Assembly: GCF_000731985.1 (NCBI RefSeq)
Contig: NZ_JNCS01000010.1
Span: 1-64,000, forward strand
Direction of reading: 5' to 3'
Origin: Natrinema altunense
GTDB taxonomy: Archaea; Halobacteriota; Halobacteria; Halobacteriales; Natrialbaceae
DNA length: 64,000 nucleotides
Shown here: piece by piece, positions 44,390 to 53,114 of the stretch
How positions within the stretch are numbered: the stretch's first letter is position 1
How the letters are laid out: every line of letters starts with the position of its first letter
The notes under the pieces: generated by a model
What the model saw: the letters and a program-made list of their open reading frames with translations, nothing else
Databases searched by the model: none
What the model was told of the DNA's origin: nothing
Made by a program: the position numbers and the translations under genes

Positions 44390-44863
44390 ATGTTCCGACG
44401 GAAGTATCTGGCAAGCATAGGTGCGACCGCTACCACCCTCGCCCTCGCGGGCTGTACCAGCGACGAAAGTGATTCAGACGAAGGAGACGCCAACGGAAAC
44501 AGCGGTGACAGCGATACCAGCGACTCCGGAAACAATAACGGAGACAACAACGGCGGCGACACTAACAGCGGAGACAACGGTGACGACAACCAGTCGGACG
44601 TAGAGATTCTCGACCACGAGTTCTACGAGGAAGAATTTCAGTCGGGTGTCCGTGGTACCGCTATCAACAACGCTGACCGGGAACTCTCATACGTCGAAGC
44701 GACCGCGACGTTCCTCGACGCCGATGGGACGCAGATCGGTGAAGGACTCGACAACGTAAACGACCTCGCGGCTGGTCGTGAATGGGAGTTCGACTGTATG
44801 TACACGAGTCAAGACGCGAGCCGTATCGAAGAGTACGAAGTCGAAGTCTCGGTCGGGTTCTGA
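44390..44863 (+). CDS. FxLYD-domain-like lipoprotein
   Basis: 157 aa. Lipoprotein signal FRRKYLASIGATATTLALAG followed by Cys, then a low-complexity Ser/Gly/Asn/Asp linker of about 45 residues. A beta-sandwich domain follows: VEILDHEFYEEEFQSGVRGT, LSYVEATATFLDADGTQIGE, with a conserved closing Trp/Phe segment. This pattern fits the FxLYD domain of exported haloarchaeal lipoproteins. It appears leaderless (ATTATAAG box about 28 nt before the ATG). As element cargo it could alter the cell surface. Confidence 0.78.
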   Translation: MFRRKYLASIGATATTLALAGCTSDESDSDEGDANGNSGDSDTSDSGNNNGDNNGGDTNSGDNGDDNQSDVEILDHEFYEEEFQSGVRGTAINNADRELSYVEATATFLDADGTQIGEGLDNVNDLAAGREWEFDCMYTSQDASRIEEYEVEVSVGF

Positions 44864-44884
44864 CCACCAATTCCAATTAGAGAA

Positions 44885-45061
44885 ATGAAGCGGACGAAAG
44901 CGCTTGGGATGTTCGTCGGCGTTTCGCTCCCGAGTCTGTTCATGTTGCTCGTCTCGTTCGACGCGCCGCTCGTCACCGGAACAGATGTGTTTCTCATTTC
45001 GTTCCTACAGGTGGTATTCGTCGGCGCGTTCATCGGGTATGCCTACCGACAGGCGTCGTGA
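44885..45061 (+). CDS. 58-aa two-TM membrane protein
   Basis: 58 aa, MKRTKALGMFVGVSLPSLFM..., with two hydrophobic segments (about 6-24 and 35-52) and a polar C-terminus. It starts 21 nt after the lipoprotein stop on the same strand, so the two are probably one transcript. No family recognised. Confidence 0.55.
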   Translation: MKRTKALGMFVGVSLPSLFMLLVSFDAPLVTGTDVFLISFLQVVFVGAFIGYAYRQAS

Positions 45062-45112
45062 TTGATAGTAGAACGCTCGAGCGAACCGTATCGGCTTTCG
45101 AAATAGAGACGA

Positions 45113-46102
45113 CTACCCACTACGGGCTGACTCGTGGAACGAGCGCCCTGACTGGAACTCGGTGAGTTCAGAAATTCGCTCTTCGAGTGCCTCGATTTCT
45201 TCGCGGAGTTCCTCGGCCTCTTCTCCCTCGGTCGCCGCGAGTTGATCCTTGAGGCCCTGTAGGCGCGTCTCTTTCCGGTCCTCGTCCACGTCAGCCTTCC
45301 GAACGTATTCACTCTCTTCGACCTCATACACATCGCTCTCGGACAGTTCAGTCACCTCGAGTGCTTCGTCTACCTTGTTCGAATCCACAGTGGTCAGCCG
45401 CTCGCGCTCGATACCAGCGGACTCGAAGGCGTTCAGTACCGTCTCGTCGTCCTTGAGCGACCGGTTCCGACGACTCGTCCGTTGGACTGACCCGAACTGT
45501 CCGGATACCGGCTGGTCATGGTGGAGTCGGTCGAGAAGGACACTACGCACCTCTTGGCGTAGATCGTTGGCGTTCCGCTGTACGTCCGACAAGAGCGTGT
45601 AGAGGTTCACCAGTGCGGGCGTTTCCACGTCTTCGAGCGTGGTCACGTCGTGGCGCTCGAGGGCGTCTATCAGCAACAGAGCGTCCGCATACACGTCTAC
45701 ATCCGGCTCTTCCCGCTCTTGATCGCCGTCGTCGGTGTTCTCGGTCGCGTCCACCAGTGGCGATCCTGTCGGCGTTTCACTCTCTGTAAGCGTTCCCGCA
45801 CGGTCGTCTACCTCGAAGCGTGGGTGTAGGGACAGCACGGTCGCGTAGGGTTCGGCGTCCGGGGGAAGCCGATCAAGGTCGAACTCACCATGTGCGTTTT
45901 GAATACGCCGATGGAGCGTCTCGAACTGGTCGCGCTGTAGAGGAATCGTCTCGTCATCGTCCCGGTACTGAATCAGGACACGAGGTTCCTGTACGTCAGT
46001 GACGCCGAAGGCCTTGCGCGAGAGTGGGGTGACGAGGGTCGCATCAGAGGGGAGTTCTTCGACGTTCTCGAGAAGGTTGTGCCACGTCGTGCCGAAGGTC
46101 AT
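45113..46102 (-). CDS. Element protein with C-terminal coiled coil, downstream of integrase
   Basis: 329 aa from ATG 46102. The N-terminal about 110 residues form a compact-looking domain (MTFGTTWHNLLENVEELPSD..., PRVLIQYRDDDETIPLQRDQ). A middle Thr/Glu/Asp-rich linker follows. A helical stretch is LLLIDALERHDVTTLEDVET and QRNANDLRQEVRSVLLDRLH. The C-terminus is a heptad-like coil (LQGLKDQLAATEGEEAEELR, EEIEALEERISELTEF). No enzymatic motif. It lies 50 nt downstream of the integrase on the same strand; a recombination accessory role is conceivable but unsupported. Confidence 0.65.
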   Translation of the reverse strand: MTFGTTWHNLLENVEELPSDATLVTPLSRKAFGVTDVQEPRVLIQYRDDDETIPLQRDQFETLHRRIQNAHGEFDLDRLPPDAEPYATVLSLHPRFEVDDRAGTLTESETPTGSPLVDATENTDDGDQEREEPDVDVYADALLLIDALERHDVTTLEDVETPALVNLYTLLSDVQRNANDLRQEVRSVLLDRLHHDQPVSGQFGSVQRTSRRNRSLKDDETVLNAFESAGIERERLTTVDSNKVDEALEVTELSESDVYEVEESEYVRKADVDEDRKETRLQGLKDQLAATEGEEAEELREEIEALEERISELTEFQSGRSFHESARSG

Positions 46103-46152
46103 ACAAGTGAGTACGGACGAGCGGAATAAAACGTTCAGGTGGGTAATTCCGT

Positions 46153-47343
46153 CTACCAGATTTGTTCTACGGCACTGTTCCGCGTCTCCGCGTCGGAGTG
46201 AAGATATTTCATCGTCGTGTTCAGGCTCTTGTGGCGCAGTTGCTCTTTTGCGTGGTGAGGACCCACGTGGTTCGCCCAATAGGTCGCCACGCCGTGCCGG
46301 ATAGAGTACCACGAAATCTCCTTATGCTCGGGGATCGGAACGTCCCCACTCTCGATCACCCGATGAAGGAGCGCATTGCAGGACTTGGAACTGTACGGTG
46401 ACGATTTCTGCGTCAGCCACAACTCGTCCCTGTCCTCGTACTTGTCCAGCGACGCCCGTTCATCGAGCCATCGCTTCAGAGCCTTCGCAGTTCGACCCTT
46501 GATCGCACAGTTCCAATGTGCCTCATTCTTCGTAGACTCGTCCTTGGGGATGTTCAACTCGTTGTCTTCGAGGTTCACCCACGACACCTTTGCCCGCCCA
46601 ACCTCGATGGGACGCAATCCAGTGTCGAGAGTGACCGCAATCATAGACGGGTACTTCCACGAGTTCGCTTCTTTGAACTCCGCCGGACCGACCTTCTCTT
46701 TCGGGATACCAAGCCGCTGTGCGACGAAGGCCTTCAGTTGACTACGTTCGTCAGGTGAGACGGAGTGGTAACTTTTGACTGACGAGTGTTCGAGCGCCGC
46801 TTGATACAGCGGCTCGAACGTACTACGACGAAGGTAGTCTCGTTCGTCTCCGTTGGACTGCGAGAGTTCTACGTCGAGTTCCCACTCGTAATCCGTTCCC
46901 CGGACGTGGTTACTGAAGCGGAAGTACCGCTTAATGTCCTTGGCGTGGTGGAGAACGGTCGAGTCGATCATCCCGTCCGACTGGTCGAGGACTCGAACGA
47001 ACTTGTCTGCGTGGTCGGGCGTGAACTGCGTGGTGTACTGGTTCTCGTACCGCCAGAGCCAGCGGAAGGCGGTTTCGAGTTTGTAGTGGGTGGATTCGAG
47101 CGTGGAGCGAGCAAGTCCCTCGTGCTTCTCGGGGTTCTTCCCGTAGTTAGCGAGCCACGACAGCAGTTCACGCTTGAAGTCTCGGTAGTCGTCCACCATG
47201 TTCAGCCCGAACTCTTGCAGGTCGCGCTTCGAGCGCTCGCTAACCAACGGATAATCGAACTCGTAGTCCTCGGGCGCGGGCGGGACCTCCGTGGACATGG
47301 TATCACCACTGCCGAGGTTATCGAGTGGGTCAGTCCGGTTCAT
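46153..47343 (-). CDS. Tyrosine recombinase (site-specific integrase)
   Basis: 396 aa. An N-terminal SAM-like DNA-binding domain (about 40-150: LLSWLANYGKNPEKHEGLAR, FRWLWRYENQYTTQFTPDHA) precedes the catalytic domain. Catalytic Arg is in LDTGLRPIEVGRAKV. The second Arg-His pair is in SWYSIRHGVATYWAN, where Tyr replaces the usual His before the Arg. The last His and the nucleophile Tyr are in LRHKSLNTTMKYLH. It should catalyse integration and excision at the 59-bp tRNA-Thr repeat. The gene lies 183 nt from the intact tRNA. Confidence 0.92.
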   Translation of the reverse strand: MNRTDPLDNLGSGDTMSTEVPPAPEDYEFDYPLVSERSKRDLQEFGLNMVDDYRDFKRELLSWLANYGKNPEKHEGLARSTLESTHYKLETAFRWLWRYENQYTTQFTPDHADKFVRVLDQSDGMIDSTVLHHAKDIKRYFRFSNHVRGTDYEWELDVELSQSNGDERDYLRRSTFEPLYQAALEHSSVKSYHSVSPDERSQLKAFVAQRLGIPKEKVGPAEFKEANSWKYPSMIAVTLDTGLRPIEVGRAKVSWVNLEDNELNIPKDESTKNEAHWNCAIKGRTAKALKRWLDERASLDKYEDRDELWLTQKSSPYSSKSCNALLHRVIESGDVPIPEHKEISWYSIRHGVATYWANHVGPHHAKEQLRHKSLNTTMKYLHSDAETRNSAVEQIW

Positions 47344-47523
47344 CGAGAACGCTCACCCCCCGAATCGCCGGACGGCGTAACGTCTGACGTTATGGTGTCC
47401 TGACAGCTATACGAATCGCAAGACGGCGACGGGGTTCCCGTGTAGTGAAACGTAACGTTCTTGCGTTGCATTTGTTCTCTCCAAAGAAGGGCGTAAAATG
47501 GTCGGAGAGGCGCTGAAACGCGC

Positions 47524-47582
47524 GGAAGCCTAGGCCGGGATTTGAACCCGGGCTCTCGTCCTTACCAAGGACGCGCTTTACC
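47524..47582 (-). repeat. Right att repeat (within intact tRNA-Thr)
   Basis: This 59-bp stretch is identical to 35167-35225 and covers the 3' two thirds of the intact tRNA plus 3 nt beyond its 3' end. Confidence 0.93.
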
Positions 47583-47598
47583 GCTAAGCTACCCAGGC
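47527..47598 (-). tRNA. tRNA-Thr (GGU)
   Basis: 72 nt. Acceptor GCCTGGG/CCTAGGC (one G-T pair), D arm GCTTAGCGGTAAAGC, anticodon stem CGTCC/GGACG with loop TTGGTAA (anticodon GGT), T arm CCCGGGTTCAAATCCCGG, discriminator T. Integration left the gene intact on this side, so function is preserved. Confidence 0.96.
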
Positions 47599-47696
47599 GC
47601 GTACTTCTTCGTTGATCGGAGATGTCTTTATGGGTTTCGATTCGATCGGGCCGTGCGCCGGATTGTCGGGGTCCCCGCCGGTGGTCGACGCCGACA

Positions 47697-48464
47697 TCAC
47701 GGGTCCGTCGCCGACGTGGCCCGATCGGTCGCGTGGTCCTCGAGGGACTGCTCGCGGGCCGAGGGCTCGAGGTTGGCAAGCGAGTCCTCGACCGGCGGAA
47801 ACGAGGTGCCGACGGCGTCGGCGAGCGAGTCGACGATGGCAAGCAGGCGCGGCGACGGCGTTTCGCCGACGGCGACGGCCCCGGTGAGGGCGGCGAGTTC
47901 GAGCACGTCCCGCTCGAGGTTGGCGTCGAGATCGGACACCGTCGGATCGAGGTCGCCGTCGGCGGTCGCGAGGTCGGTCCGCCGGGTCTGGTCGCGGCCG
48001 AACGACTGGACGGTTCGGACCGCCTTGTTGGCGGCGTCGGTACGGGCCAGCAGGTAGAACCCGCGGGCGACGAGGATGTCGGCCGCGAGGATCGCGAGAT
48101 CGCCGTCGCCCGCGCTGGCGTCGGTCGCCGTCCAGGGCTCGTCGCGGGCGAGCGAGCGGGTCAGACGCAGCCCCTCGTAGATGAGCTGGACGCCGGCCGC
48201 GTGGGTGACGACGCCGTCGGGGGTGCGGTCGGCCGATCGCTCGCGTCCCCCATCGGTGGCGGAGTCGGCATCGAGGGACTGCTCGCAGTCGGGTCCGACG
48301 ACGGGTCTCTCGGACCCCATCATGGCGGCGCTCTCGAGGGTGAGGGTTCCGGGCACCATCGATACGCGCTCGAGGGTGGCTTCGATGTAGTCGTGTAGCT
48401 GTGGTGGTTCGACGTCCGCGATTGCCTCGACGGCGGCACGCCGACAGCTGTCGGCATTCTCCAT
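47697..48464 (-). CDS. Haloarchaeal protein of unknown function, helical
   Basis: 255 aa from ATG 48464. It is helix-rich with alanine/leucine repeats (RRAAVEAIADVEPPQLHDYI, GVQLIYEGLRLTRSLARDEP, DLAILAADILVARGFYLLAR, ERDVLELAALTGAVAVGETP). The DLAILAADILVARGFYLLA stretch recalls the helix packing of all-alpha isoprenoid-synthase-like proteins but lacks Asp-rich catalytic motifs. First chromosomal gene right of the element. The upstream in-frame extension is rejected; it crosses the divergent hydratase gene. Confidence 0.65.
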   Translation of the reverse strand: MENADSCRRAAVEAIADVEPPQLHDYIEATLERVSMVPGTLTLESAAMMGSERPVVGPDCEQSLDADSATDGGRERSADRTPDGVVTHAAGVQLIYEGLRLTRSLARDEPWTATDASAGDGDLAILAADILVARGFYLLARTDAANKAVRTVQSFGRDQTRRTDLATADGDLDPTVSDLDANLERDVLELAALTGAVAVGETPSPRLLAIVDSLADAVGTSFPPVEDSLANLEPSAREQSLEDHATDRATSATDP

Positions 48465-48524
48465 TAGCGGGGGGTTACGACGGGGGAGGCAAAGACCTTT
48501 GGAAACGCCCGATCGACTGCTGAC

Positions 48525-49229
48525 ATGATCGAGGTCGACGCTGACGGACCGATTCGTACCGTGACGATGAACCGCCCCGATGCGCGCAACGCACTGACGG
48601 GCGACGGGCTCGAGGCCCTCGAGACCGCGATCGGCGAGGCCGAGGAACCCATCGTTTACCTTCACGGACGCGGTCCGGCGTTCTGTGCCGGTGCCGACCT
48701 GACCGAGGTCGCGGCCCTCGAAGGGGATCGCGACCGCGCAGCCGCGTTCGCTCGTCTGGGCCAGCGCGTCGCCCGGACCATCGAGGACTCGCCGGCGATC
48801 GTCGTCGCGGGAATCGACGGTCCCGCACGCGGCGGGGGTCTCGAACTCGCGCTGGCCTGTGACGTCCGGGTCGGAACCCCGGAGTCGACCTACGGGGAAC
48901 CGGGGGTCAGTTTCGGGCTGTTCGGTGCCTGGGGCGGCACCGTCCGACTGCCCCGCGTCATGGGCCAGGGGGACGCCCTCGAGTTCGCGCTGTCGGGCCG
49001 GTCGATCGACGCCGAAGCAGCGCTCCGGACGGGTCTGATCTCGCGTCTCGAGGACGATCCCCGATCGGTGGCCGAAGGGATCGCCGATAACGCAGCCGAT
49101 GCGCTGGCGGCCCTGAAACGGCGACTCCGGGACGACGGCGAGCGGGCGAGTCAGGAGCGACGCGAGGCCGCGGCGTTCGCCGACCTCGTGACCGCCCACG
49201 CCGACGATATCGACGCGGTCCTCGAATAG
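48525..49229 (+). CDS. Enoyl-CoA hydratase/isomerase family protein
   Basis: 234 aa, crotonase fold. Oxyanion-hole segments are FCAGADLTEVAALEG (about 53-67) and GPARGGGLELALACDVRVGT (about 100-119). The FGLFGAWGGTVRLPRVMG and ALSGRSIDAEAALRTGLISR segments follow. One conserved active-site glutamate is not obvious at its usual place, so hydratase versus isomerase/decarboxylase activity cannot be told. Slightly short for the family. Confidence 0.88.
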   Translation: MIEVDADGPIRTVTMNRPDARNALTGDGLEALETAIGEAEEPIVYLHGRGPAFCAGADLTEVAALEGDRDRAAAFARLGQRVARTIEDSPAIVVAGIDGPARGGGLELALACDVRVGTPESTYGEPGVSFGLFGAWGGTVRLPRVMGQGDALEFALSGRSIDAEAALRTGLISRLEDDPRSVAEGIADNAADALAALKRRLRDDGERASQERREAAAFADLVTAHADDIDAVLE

Positions 49230-49316
49230 TACGACTCCGAAGCCGATATCACCGGCGGCGCAGTATCGGGATCGGTCCGGCCAAGGTAATATATTCGCTG
49301 ACACCGATAGGCGAGT

Positions 49317-49859
49317 ATGCCCGGCCCAGTGTTTCTGGAGGGCGAGCGGATCGCACTGCGACCGATCGAGGAGGAGGACCTCGAGTTCCTGCAGACACAG
49401 ATCAACGATCCGACGATCTGGCGGTCGATCGGGCGCTCCAGACCGCTCAACGGCGAGCAGGAACGCGACTTCTTCGATAACGTGGTCTGTGGCGACGACA
49501 CGGTCGACCTACTGATCGGCGTCGATTCGACGCCGGTTGGGACGATCGGACTCTTCGAGTTCGACTGGGAGGCCCGGACCGCCGAGATCGGATACTGGAT
49601 CGCACCCGACCACCACGACCGGGGGTACGGCACCGAGGCGACGGAGCGCGTCGTCCAGTACGCCTTCGACCAGCTCGGTCTCCACCGGATCGCCGCCCAC
49701 GTCTTCGAGTTCAACGACCCGTCACAACGTCTTCTCGAGAAGGTGGGGTTCACGAAGGAGGGCGTCCATCGCGACGCCGACTTCGTCGACGGCGAGCATC
49801 GGGACGTCTACTGGTACGGGCTTCTCGAGGACGAGTGGCGAAGCGATGGTGGTGATTAG
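49317..49859 (+). CDS. GNAT acetyltransferase (RimJ/RimL-like)
   Basis: 180 aa. N-terminal FLEGERIALRPIEEEDLEFL, acetyl-CoA-binding HHDRGYGTEATERVVQYAFD and the C-terminal LHRIAAHVFEFNDPSQRLLE and KVGFTKEGVHR define a RimJ/RimL-type acetyltransferase. Substrate may be a protein N-terminus or a small amine. Its stop overlaps the convergent nadE stop by 4 nt. Confidence 0.9.
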   Translation: MPGPVFLEGERIALRPIEEEDLEFLQTQINDPTIWRSIGRSRPLNGEQERDFFDNVVCGDDTVDLLIGVDSTPVGTIGLFEFDWEARTAEIGYWIAPDHHDRGYGTEATERVVQYAFDQLGLHRIAAHVFEFNDPSQRLLEKVGFTKEGVHRDADFVDGEHRDVYWYGLLEDEWRSDGGD

Positions 49860-50650
49860 TCCAGTGGGTCCGGTGCCGGCGGGACGGTTCGCTTGTGCTC
49901 GGTGCGGTCGTACATACCGCGGACCCGTTCGACGGTCGCTTCGTCGACCTCGAGCAATCGCCCGGTTGCGGCGACCGACAGCGGCCCGTCGACGTGTGTC
50001 GCCAGGATCGAGTCGAGCGTGTCGTAGCTGATTCCGAGTTCGTCCTCGTCGGTCTGGTCGGCCCACAGTTCCGCGGTGGCGGTCTTGGCGGCGAGATCCT
50101 CGGGGACGCCGACGTGACGGGCGAGTTGGCGGACCTGCCCCTTGTAGAGATTGCCGATCGGGTGGCAGTCGACGGCCCCGTCACCGTACTTGGTGAAGTA
50201 GCCCACCGCGGCCTCGCTGCGGTTGCCCGTCCCCAGCACGAGGCGCTGCTCGTGGTTGGCGACGAGATAGTTGAACACTGCACGGACGCGGGCGCGTGCG
50301 TTGCCGACCGCTTCGTGGTCGCCTTCGGCCTCGGGATAGGCCGACAGCAACGAGTCGACGATCGGCTCGATCTCGATCACGTCGTAGGTGATTTCGAGGT
50401 CCTGCGCGACCCGTTCGGCGTCGCTCATGTTCCCCTCGCTGCTGACGGTCGCCGGCAGGACGAGGCCGTGGACGGCGTCAGCCCCGAGCGCCTCGACGGC
50501 GAGGTGCCCGACCAGCGTGCTGTCGATCCCGCCCGAGAGGCCCAAGACGACGCCGTCGACACCTGCGGCGTCGACTCGATCGCGAATGAACCGCGTGATG
50601 TGTTCGCGTCGCTGCTCGAGTTCCGCCTCCGAAAAGCGAACGTCGATCAT
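49856..50650 (-). CDS. nadE: NAD+ synthetase, ammonia-dependent
   Basis: 264 aa, the short form without a glutaminase domain. It amidates nicotinate adenine dinucleotide to NAD. PP-loop: GVVLGLSGGIDSTLVGHLAV (about 33-52). Then LVLGTGNRSEAAVGYFTKYG, GDGAVDCHPIGNLYKGQVRQ, and the C-terminal LWADQTDEDELGISYDTLDS with HKRTVPPAPDPLD. Adenylation of NMN (a NadM/NadR enzyme) is not encoded in this window. Confidence 0.96.
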   Translation of the reverse strand: MIDVRFSEAELEQRREHITRFIRDRVDAAGVDGVVLGLSGGIDSTLVGHLAVEALGADAVHGLVLPATVSSEGNMSDAERVAQDLEITYDVIEIEPIVDSLLSAYPEAEGDHEAVGNARARVRAVFNYLVANHEQRLVLGTGNRSEAAVGYFTKYGDGAVDCHPIGNLYKGQVRQLARHVGVPEDLAAKTATAELWADQTDEDELGISYDTLDSILATHVDGPLSVAATGRLLEVDEATVERVRGMYDRTEHKRTVPPAPDPLD

Positions 50651-50884
50651 GGACGGGACTAGGGGCGGCGTGACCTAATAGTCTCCCCTCCCCGGGAAAA
50701 ACTGACCGGGCGGTCGGTTCGGACGGCCGCTGCCGGTTCGATGTGCCGAACAGTGACCGCCTCCATCGGGAACGTCGACGGCCCGGGTGCGAGAATCGAA
50801 CGCCGACGGGACGGCCGACTCGAGAGCGCTACGTTCAAGTGTAACCGGCGGGTATCTTCGAGTGGCGCGACCGACCGACGTGGA

Positions 50885-50955
50885 GCGCTGGTGGTCTAGT
50901 GGTAGGACATGAGCTTCCCAAGCTCATAGCCCGGGTTCAATTCCCGGCCAGCGCA
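50885..50955 (+). tRNA. tRNA-Gly (CCC)
   Basis: 71 nt. Acceptor GCGCTGG/CCAGCGC, D arm GGTCTAGTGGTAGGAC, anticodon stem TGAGC/GCTCA with loop TTCCCAA (anticodon CCC), T arm CCCGGGTTCAATTCCCGG, discriminator A. Confidence 0.97.
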
Positions 50956-51044
50956 TTCCGAGAGGCCGCCGCGGCGACTCGTTGTGGCCGTTGTTCTTCC
51001 TCGCGCGACCTGTCAGATAGTGAGCGGCTCGAGCGCGGCCAGCG

Positions 51045-51728
51045 TTACTGGGTGGTCGATTCGGCGTATAGCGAGAGCGTCTCGTCCAGGGACTCCGGAA
51101 TCGGGTTTTCGGTAACCGTGCTCGCGCGGGTATCGACGAGCACTCCGATATTGAGACGGCCACCGGGGCGGATCGTCCGTTCGGTCTTCGCATCGACTTC
51201 GTCCTTGAGGCGGCCATCGACGAGCGTACTCCGATCGAAGCCGGTCGTGACCAGCCGCGGTCGAACCGCTGCCAACGAGTGGTCCATCTCCGACGGCAGC
51301 GGACTCGCCCACCCGACGACCACGGCGGTTTCGGCGGTATTGACCGTGTATCCCCAGCCACCTGGGGGCTCGTCGTAGTCACCGTGCTCGAACGCGTACT
51401 CGTCGTTGAACCCGACCGCGATCTCGGTCGGGCCGTTGTTCGTGATCTCGAGGAGCCGATCGACGGCCGTGACTGCGTGTTTGGAAACACCGTGTCGGCC
51501 GTCCTCCGTCGCGGTCAGATCGATCTCGATCGTGCCGTTCTCGAGGACGTACGCGTCGCCCTCAGCACCGGGTTCGATACCGAGGAACGCGTTCGCGTCC
51601 CCGGCCGTTTCGACGGCTACCGTCCGTACGGCGTCAACGGTACTGAACGCACTCGTTCCGAGAAGTGCGCCGCCGCCCGCGATCACGCCGCCGAGCCGCG
51701 TCAAGAGCGTTCGTCGGTGAGAGGACAT
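51045..51728 (-). CDS. DUF1102-like exported protein
   Basis: 227 aa from ATG 51728. Signal-type N-terminus (SSHRRTLLTRLGGVIAGGGA...FSTVDAVRTVAVETAGDAN), then an IgG-like beta domain (GTIEIDLTATEDGRHGVSKH, LLEITNNGPTEIAVGFNDEY). The TVxVxxAGDANAFLGI core is characteristic of the haloarchaeal DUF1102 family. Function unknown. An earlier in-frame start at 51758 is possible. An AT-rich promoter stretch (TTATAAATAAATATTAC, minus) lies at about 51790-51810. Confidence 0.75.
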   Translation of the reverse strand: MSSHRRTLLTRLGGVIAGGGALLGTSAFSTVDAVRTVAVETAGDANAFLGIEPGAEGDAYVLENGTIEIDLTATEDGRHGVSKHAVTAVDRLLEITNNGPTEIAVGFNDEYAFEHGDYDEPPGGWGYTVNTAETAVVVGWASPLPSEMDHSLAAVRPRLVTTGFDRSTLVDGRLKDEVDAKTERTIRPGGRLNIGVLVDTRASTVTENPIPESLDETLSLYAESTTQ

Positions 51729-52041
51729 CGATACGAACGAATTGGATGGAGGAGCCATTTCATCCTTCCGCTTGCACCGTTTAACTATCAATTTGTAATA
51801 TTTATTTATAATCCGCTCTCGGCGCACCACCGACACGGGACTGATAGCGAATCGTACTCGAGATCGACAGCCACGGCGCTCATCGAGGGCGGTACTGGCA
51901 AGACAGAAATCCCGTCGAGGCGGTCAATAGAGGCGGCGTCCCCTGAGACGCTTCGTGCCACCGTGTGCGGGCAGTCGCCACCGCGGTCGGCGTCCGAGCG
52001 GCCCGAACGCCCGCGCTCCGACGCCACGAGTCCGAACCGGC
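51729..52041. other. Intergenic region with AT-rich promoter
   Basis: The AT-rich stretch at about 51780-51815 contrasts with the GC-rich flanks and is the probable promoter of the DUF1102 gene. The remainder towards 52041 shows nothing I can identify. Confidence 0.4.
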
Positions 52042-53007
52042 CTATTCGTGAATGCCCATCGCCTCGATCTGTTCCTGATACCGGTTGCGGATGGTGACCT
52101 CGGTCACCTGCGCGACGTCGGAGACTTCGCGCTGGGTCTTCTTCTCGTTACAGAGCAGCGAGGCAGCGTAAATCGCCGCCGCGGCGTAGCCCGTCGGCGA
52201 CTTGCCCGAGAGCAGCCCCTTCTCGGTCGTCGTATCGATGATCTCGTTGGCCTTGACCTGGACCTCCTCCGAGAGTTCGAGCTCCGAACAGAACCGGGGC
52301 ACGTACTTTTTGGGATTGACCGGCTCCATCTCGAGGTTGAGTTCCTGGGCAACGTAGCGGTAGGTGCGGCCGATCTCCTTGCGTTCGACCCGGGAGACGG
52401 CGGCGACTTCCTCGAGCGATCGGGGGATGCCTTCCATGCGGCAGGCGGCGTAGAGCGTACTGGTCGCGACGCCCTCGATCGAGCGCCCGCGGATGAGGTC
52501 TTCGTCGAGCGCGCGCCGGTAGATGACGCAGGCGACCTCGCGGACCGAGCGGGGGATGGCGAGCGAGGAGGCCATCCGATCGGTTTCGGAGAGGGCGAAC
52601 TGGAGGTTTCGTTCGCCGGCGTCTTTGGTTCGGATCCGTTCCTGCCACTTTCGCAGTCGGCGCATCTGATTGCGTTTGTCCGAGGAGATCGAGCGGCCGT
52701 AGGCGTCCTGGTTCTTCCAGTCGATGGAGGTGGTCAGCCCCTTGTCGTGCATCGTCTGGGTCGTCGGCGCACCGACGCGGGACTTGTTCTGGCGCTCGGA
52801 GTGGTTGAACGCCCGCCATTCCGGACCGTGATCGATGTTGGTACCTTCGACGATGAGCCCGCACTGATCGCAGACGAGTTCGCCCTGATCCTCGCTTTTC
52901 ACCAGCGTCCCGCCGTCGCACTCGTCACACACCCGCTCACGCTCCGGTTCCTGCGTTTTTTCTGTCGTTTCAGGATCGCGTTCGCGCTGACGGGTGGGGC
53001 TTGCCAT
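52042..53007 (-). CDS. Transcription initiation factor TFB
   Basis: 321 aa from ATG 53007. N-terminal zinc ribbon [24 protein letters not shown]-reader/linker region with [20 protein letters not shown], and two cyclin folds ([20 protein letters not shown] and the second starting near [20 protein letters not shown]). It recruits RNA polymerase to TBP-bound TATA boxes. Halobacteria have several TFBs; which paralogue this is cannot be read from the window. Confidence 0.95.
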   Translation of the reverse strand: MASPTRQRERDPETTEKTQEPERERVCDECDGGTLVKSEDQGELVCDQCGLIVEGTNIDHGPEWRAFNHSERQNKSRVGAPTTQTMHDKGLTTSIDWKNQDAYGRSISSDKRNQMRRLRKWQERIRTKDAGERNLQFALSETDRMASSLAIPRSVREVACVIYRRALDEDLIRGRSIEGVATSTLYAACRMEGIPRSLEEVAAVSRVERKEIGRTYRYVAQELNLEMEPVNPKKYVPRFCSELELSEEVQVKANEIIDTTTEKGLLSGKSPTGYAAAAIYAASLLCNEKKTQREVSDVAQVTEVTIRNRYQEQIEAMGIHE

Positions 53008-53114
53008 GTCGTGTTGATAACGATGTTGGAAGGACTTAAGGGCTCGGCACCGAAGGACCACGATTCGGCCGCCGATCGACTCCGGCCGGCGGAGAAACCG
53101 GGCCGCCGGCCGCC

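Larger units (their letters stand above)
35167..47582. mobile_element. Integrative element in tRNA-Thr(GGT), about 12.4 kb
   Basis: The boundaries are the perfect 59-bp repeats of the tRNA-Thr 3' region. The tyrosine integrase lies beside the intact tRNA at the right end, the usual arrangement for archaeal tRNA-integrating elements. The interior has lower GC than the flanking chromosome and long gene-poor stretches. Cargo: small acidic ORF, hypothetical 172-aa protein, type IIG restriction-modification enzyme, PD-(D/E)xK/DUF4268 protein, three zinc proteins, PhiH1-like repressor, lipoprotein, 58-aa membrane protein and a 329-aa coiled-coil protein. I see no recognisable replication or capsid gene. 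Confidence 0.9.
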
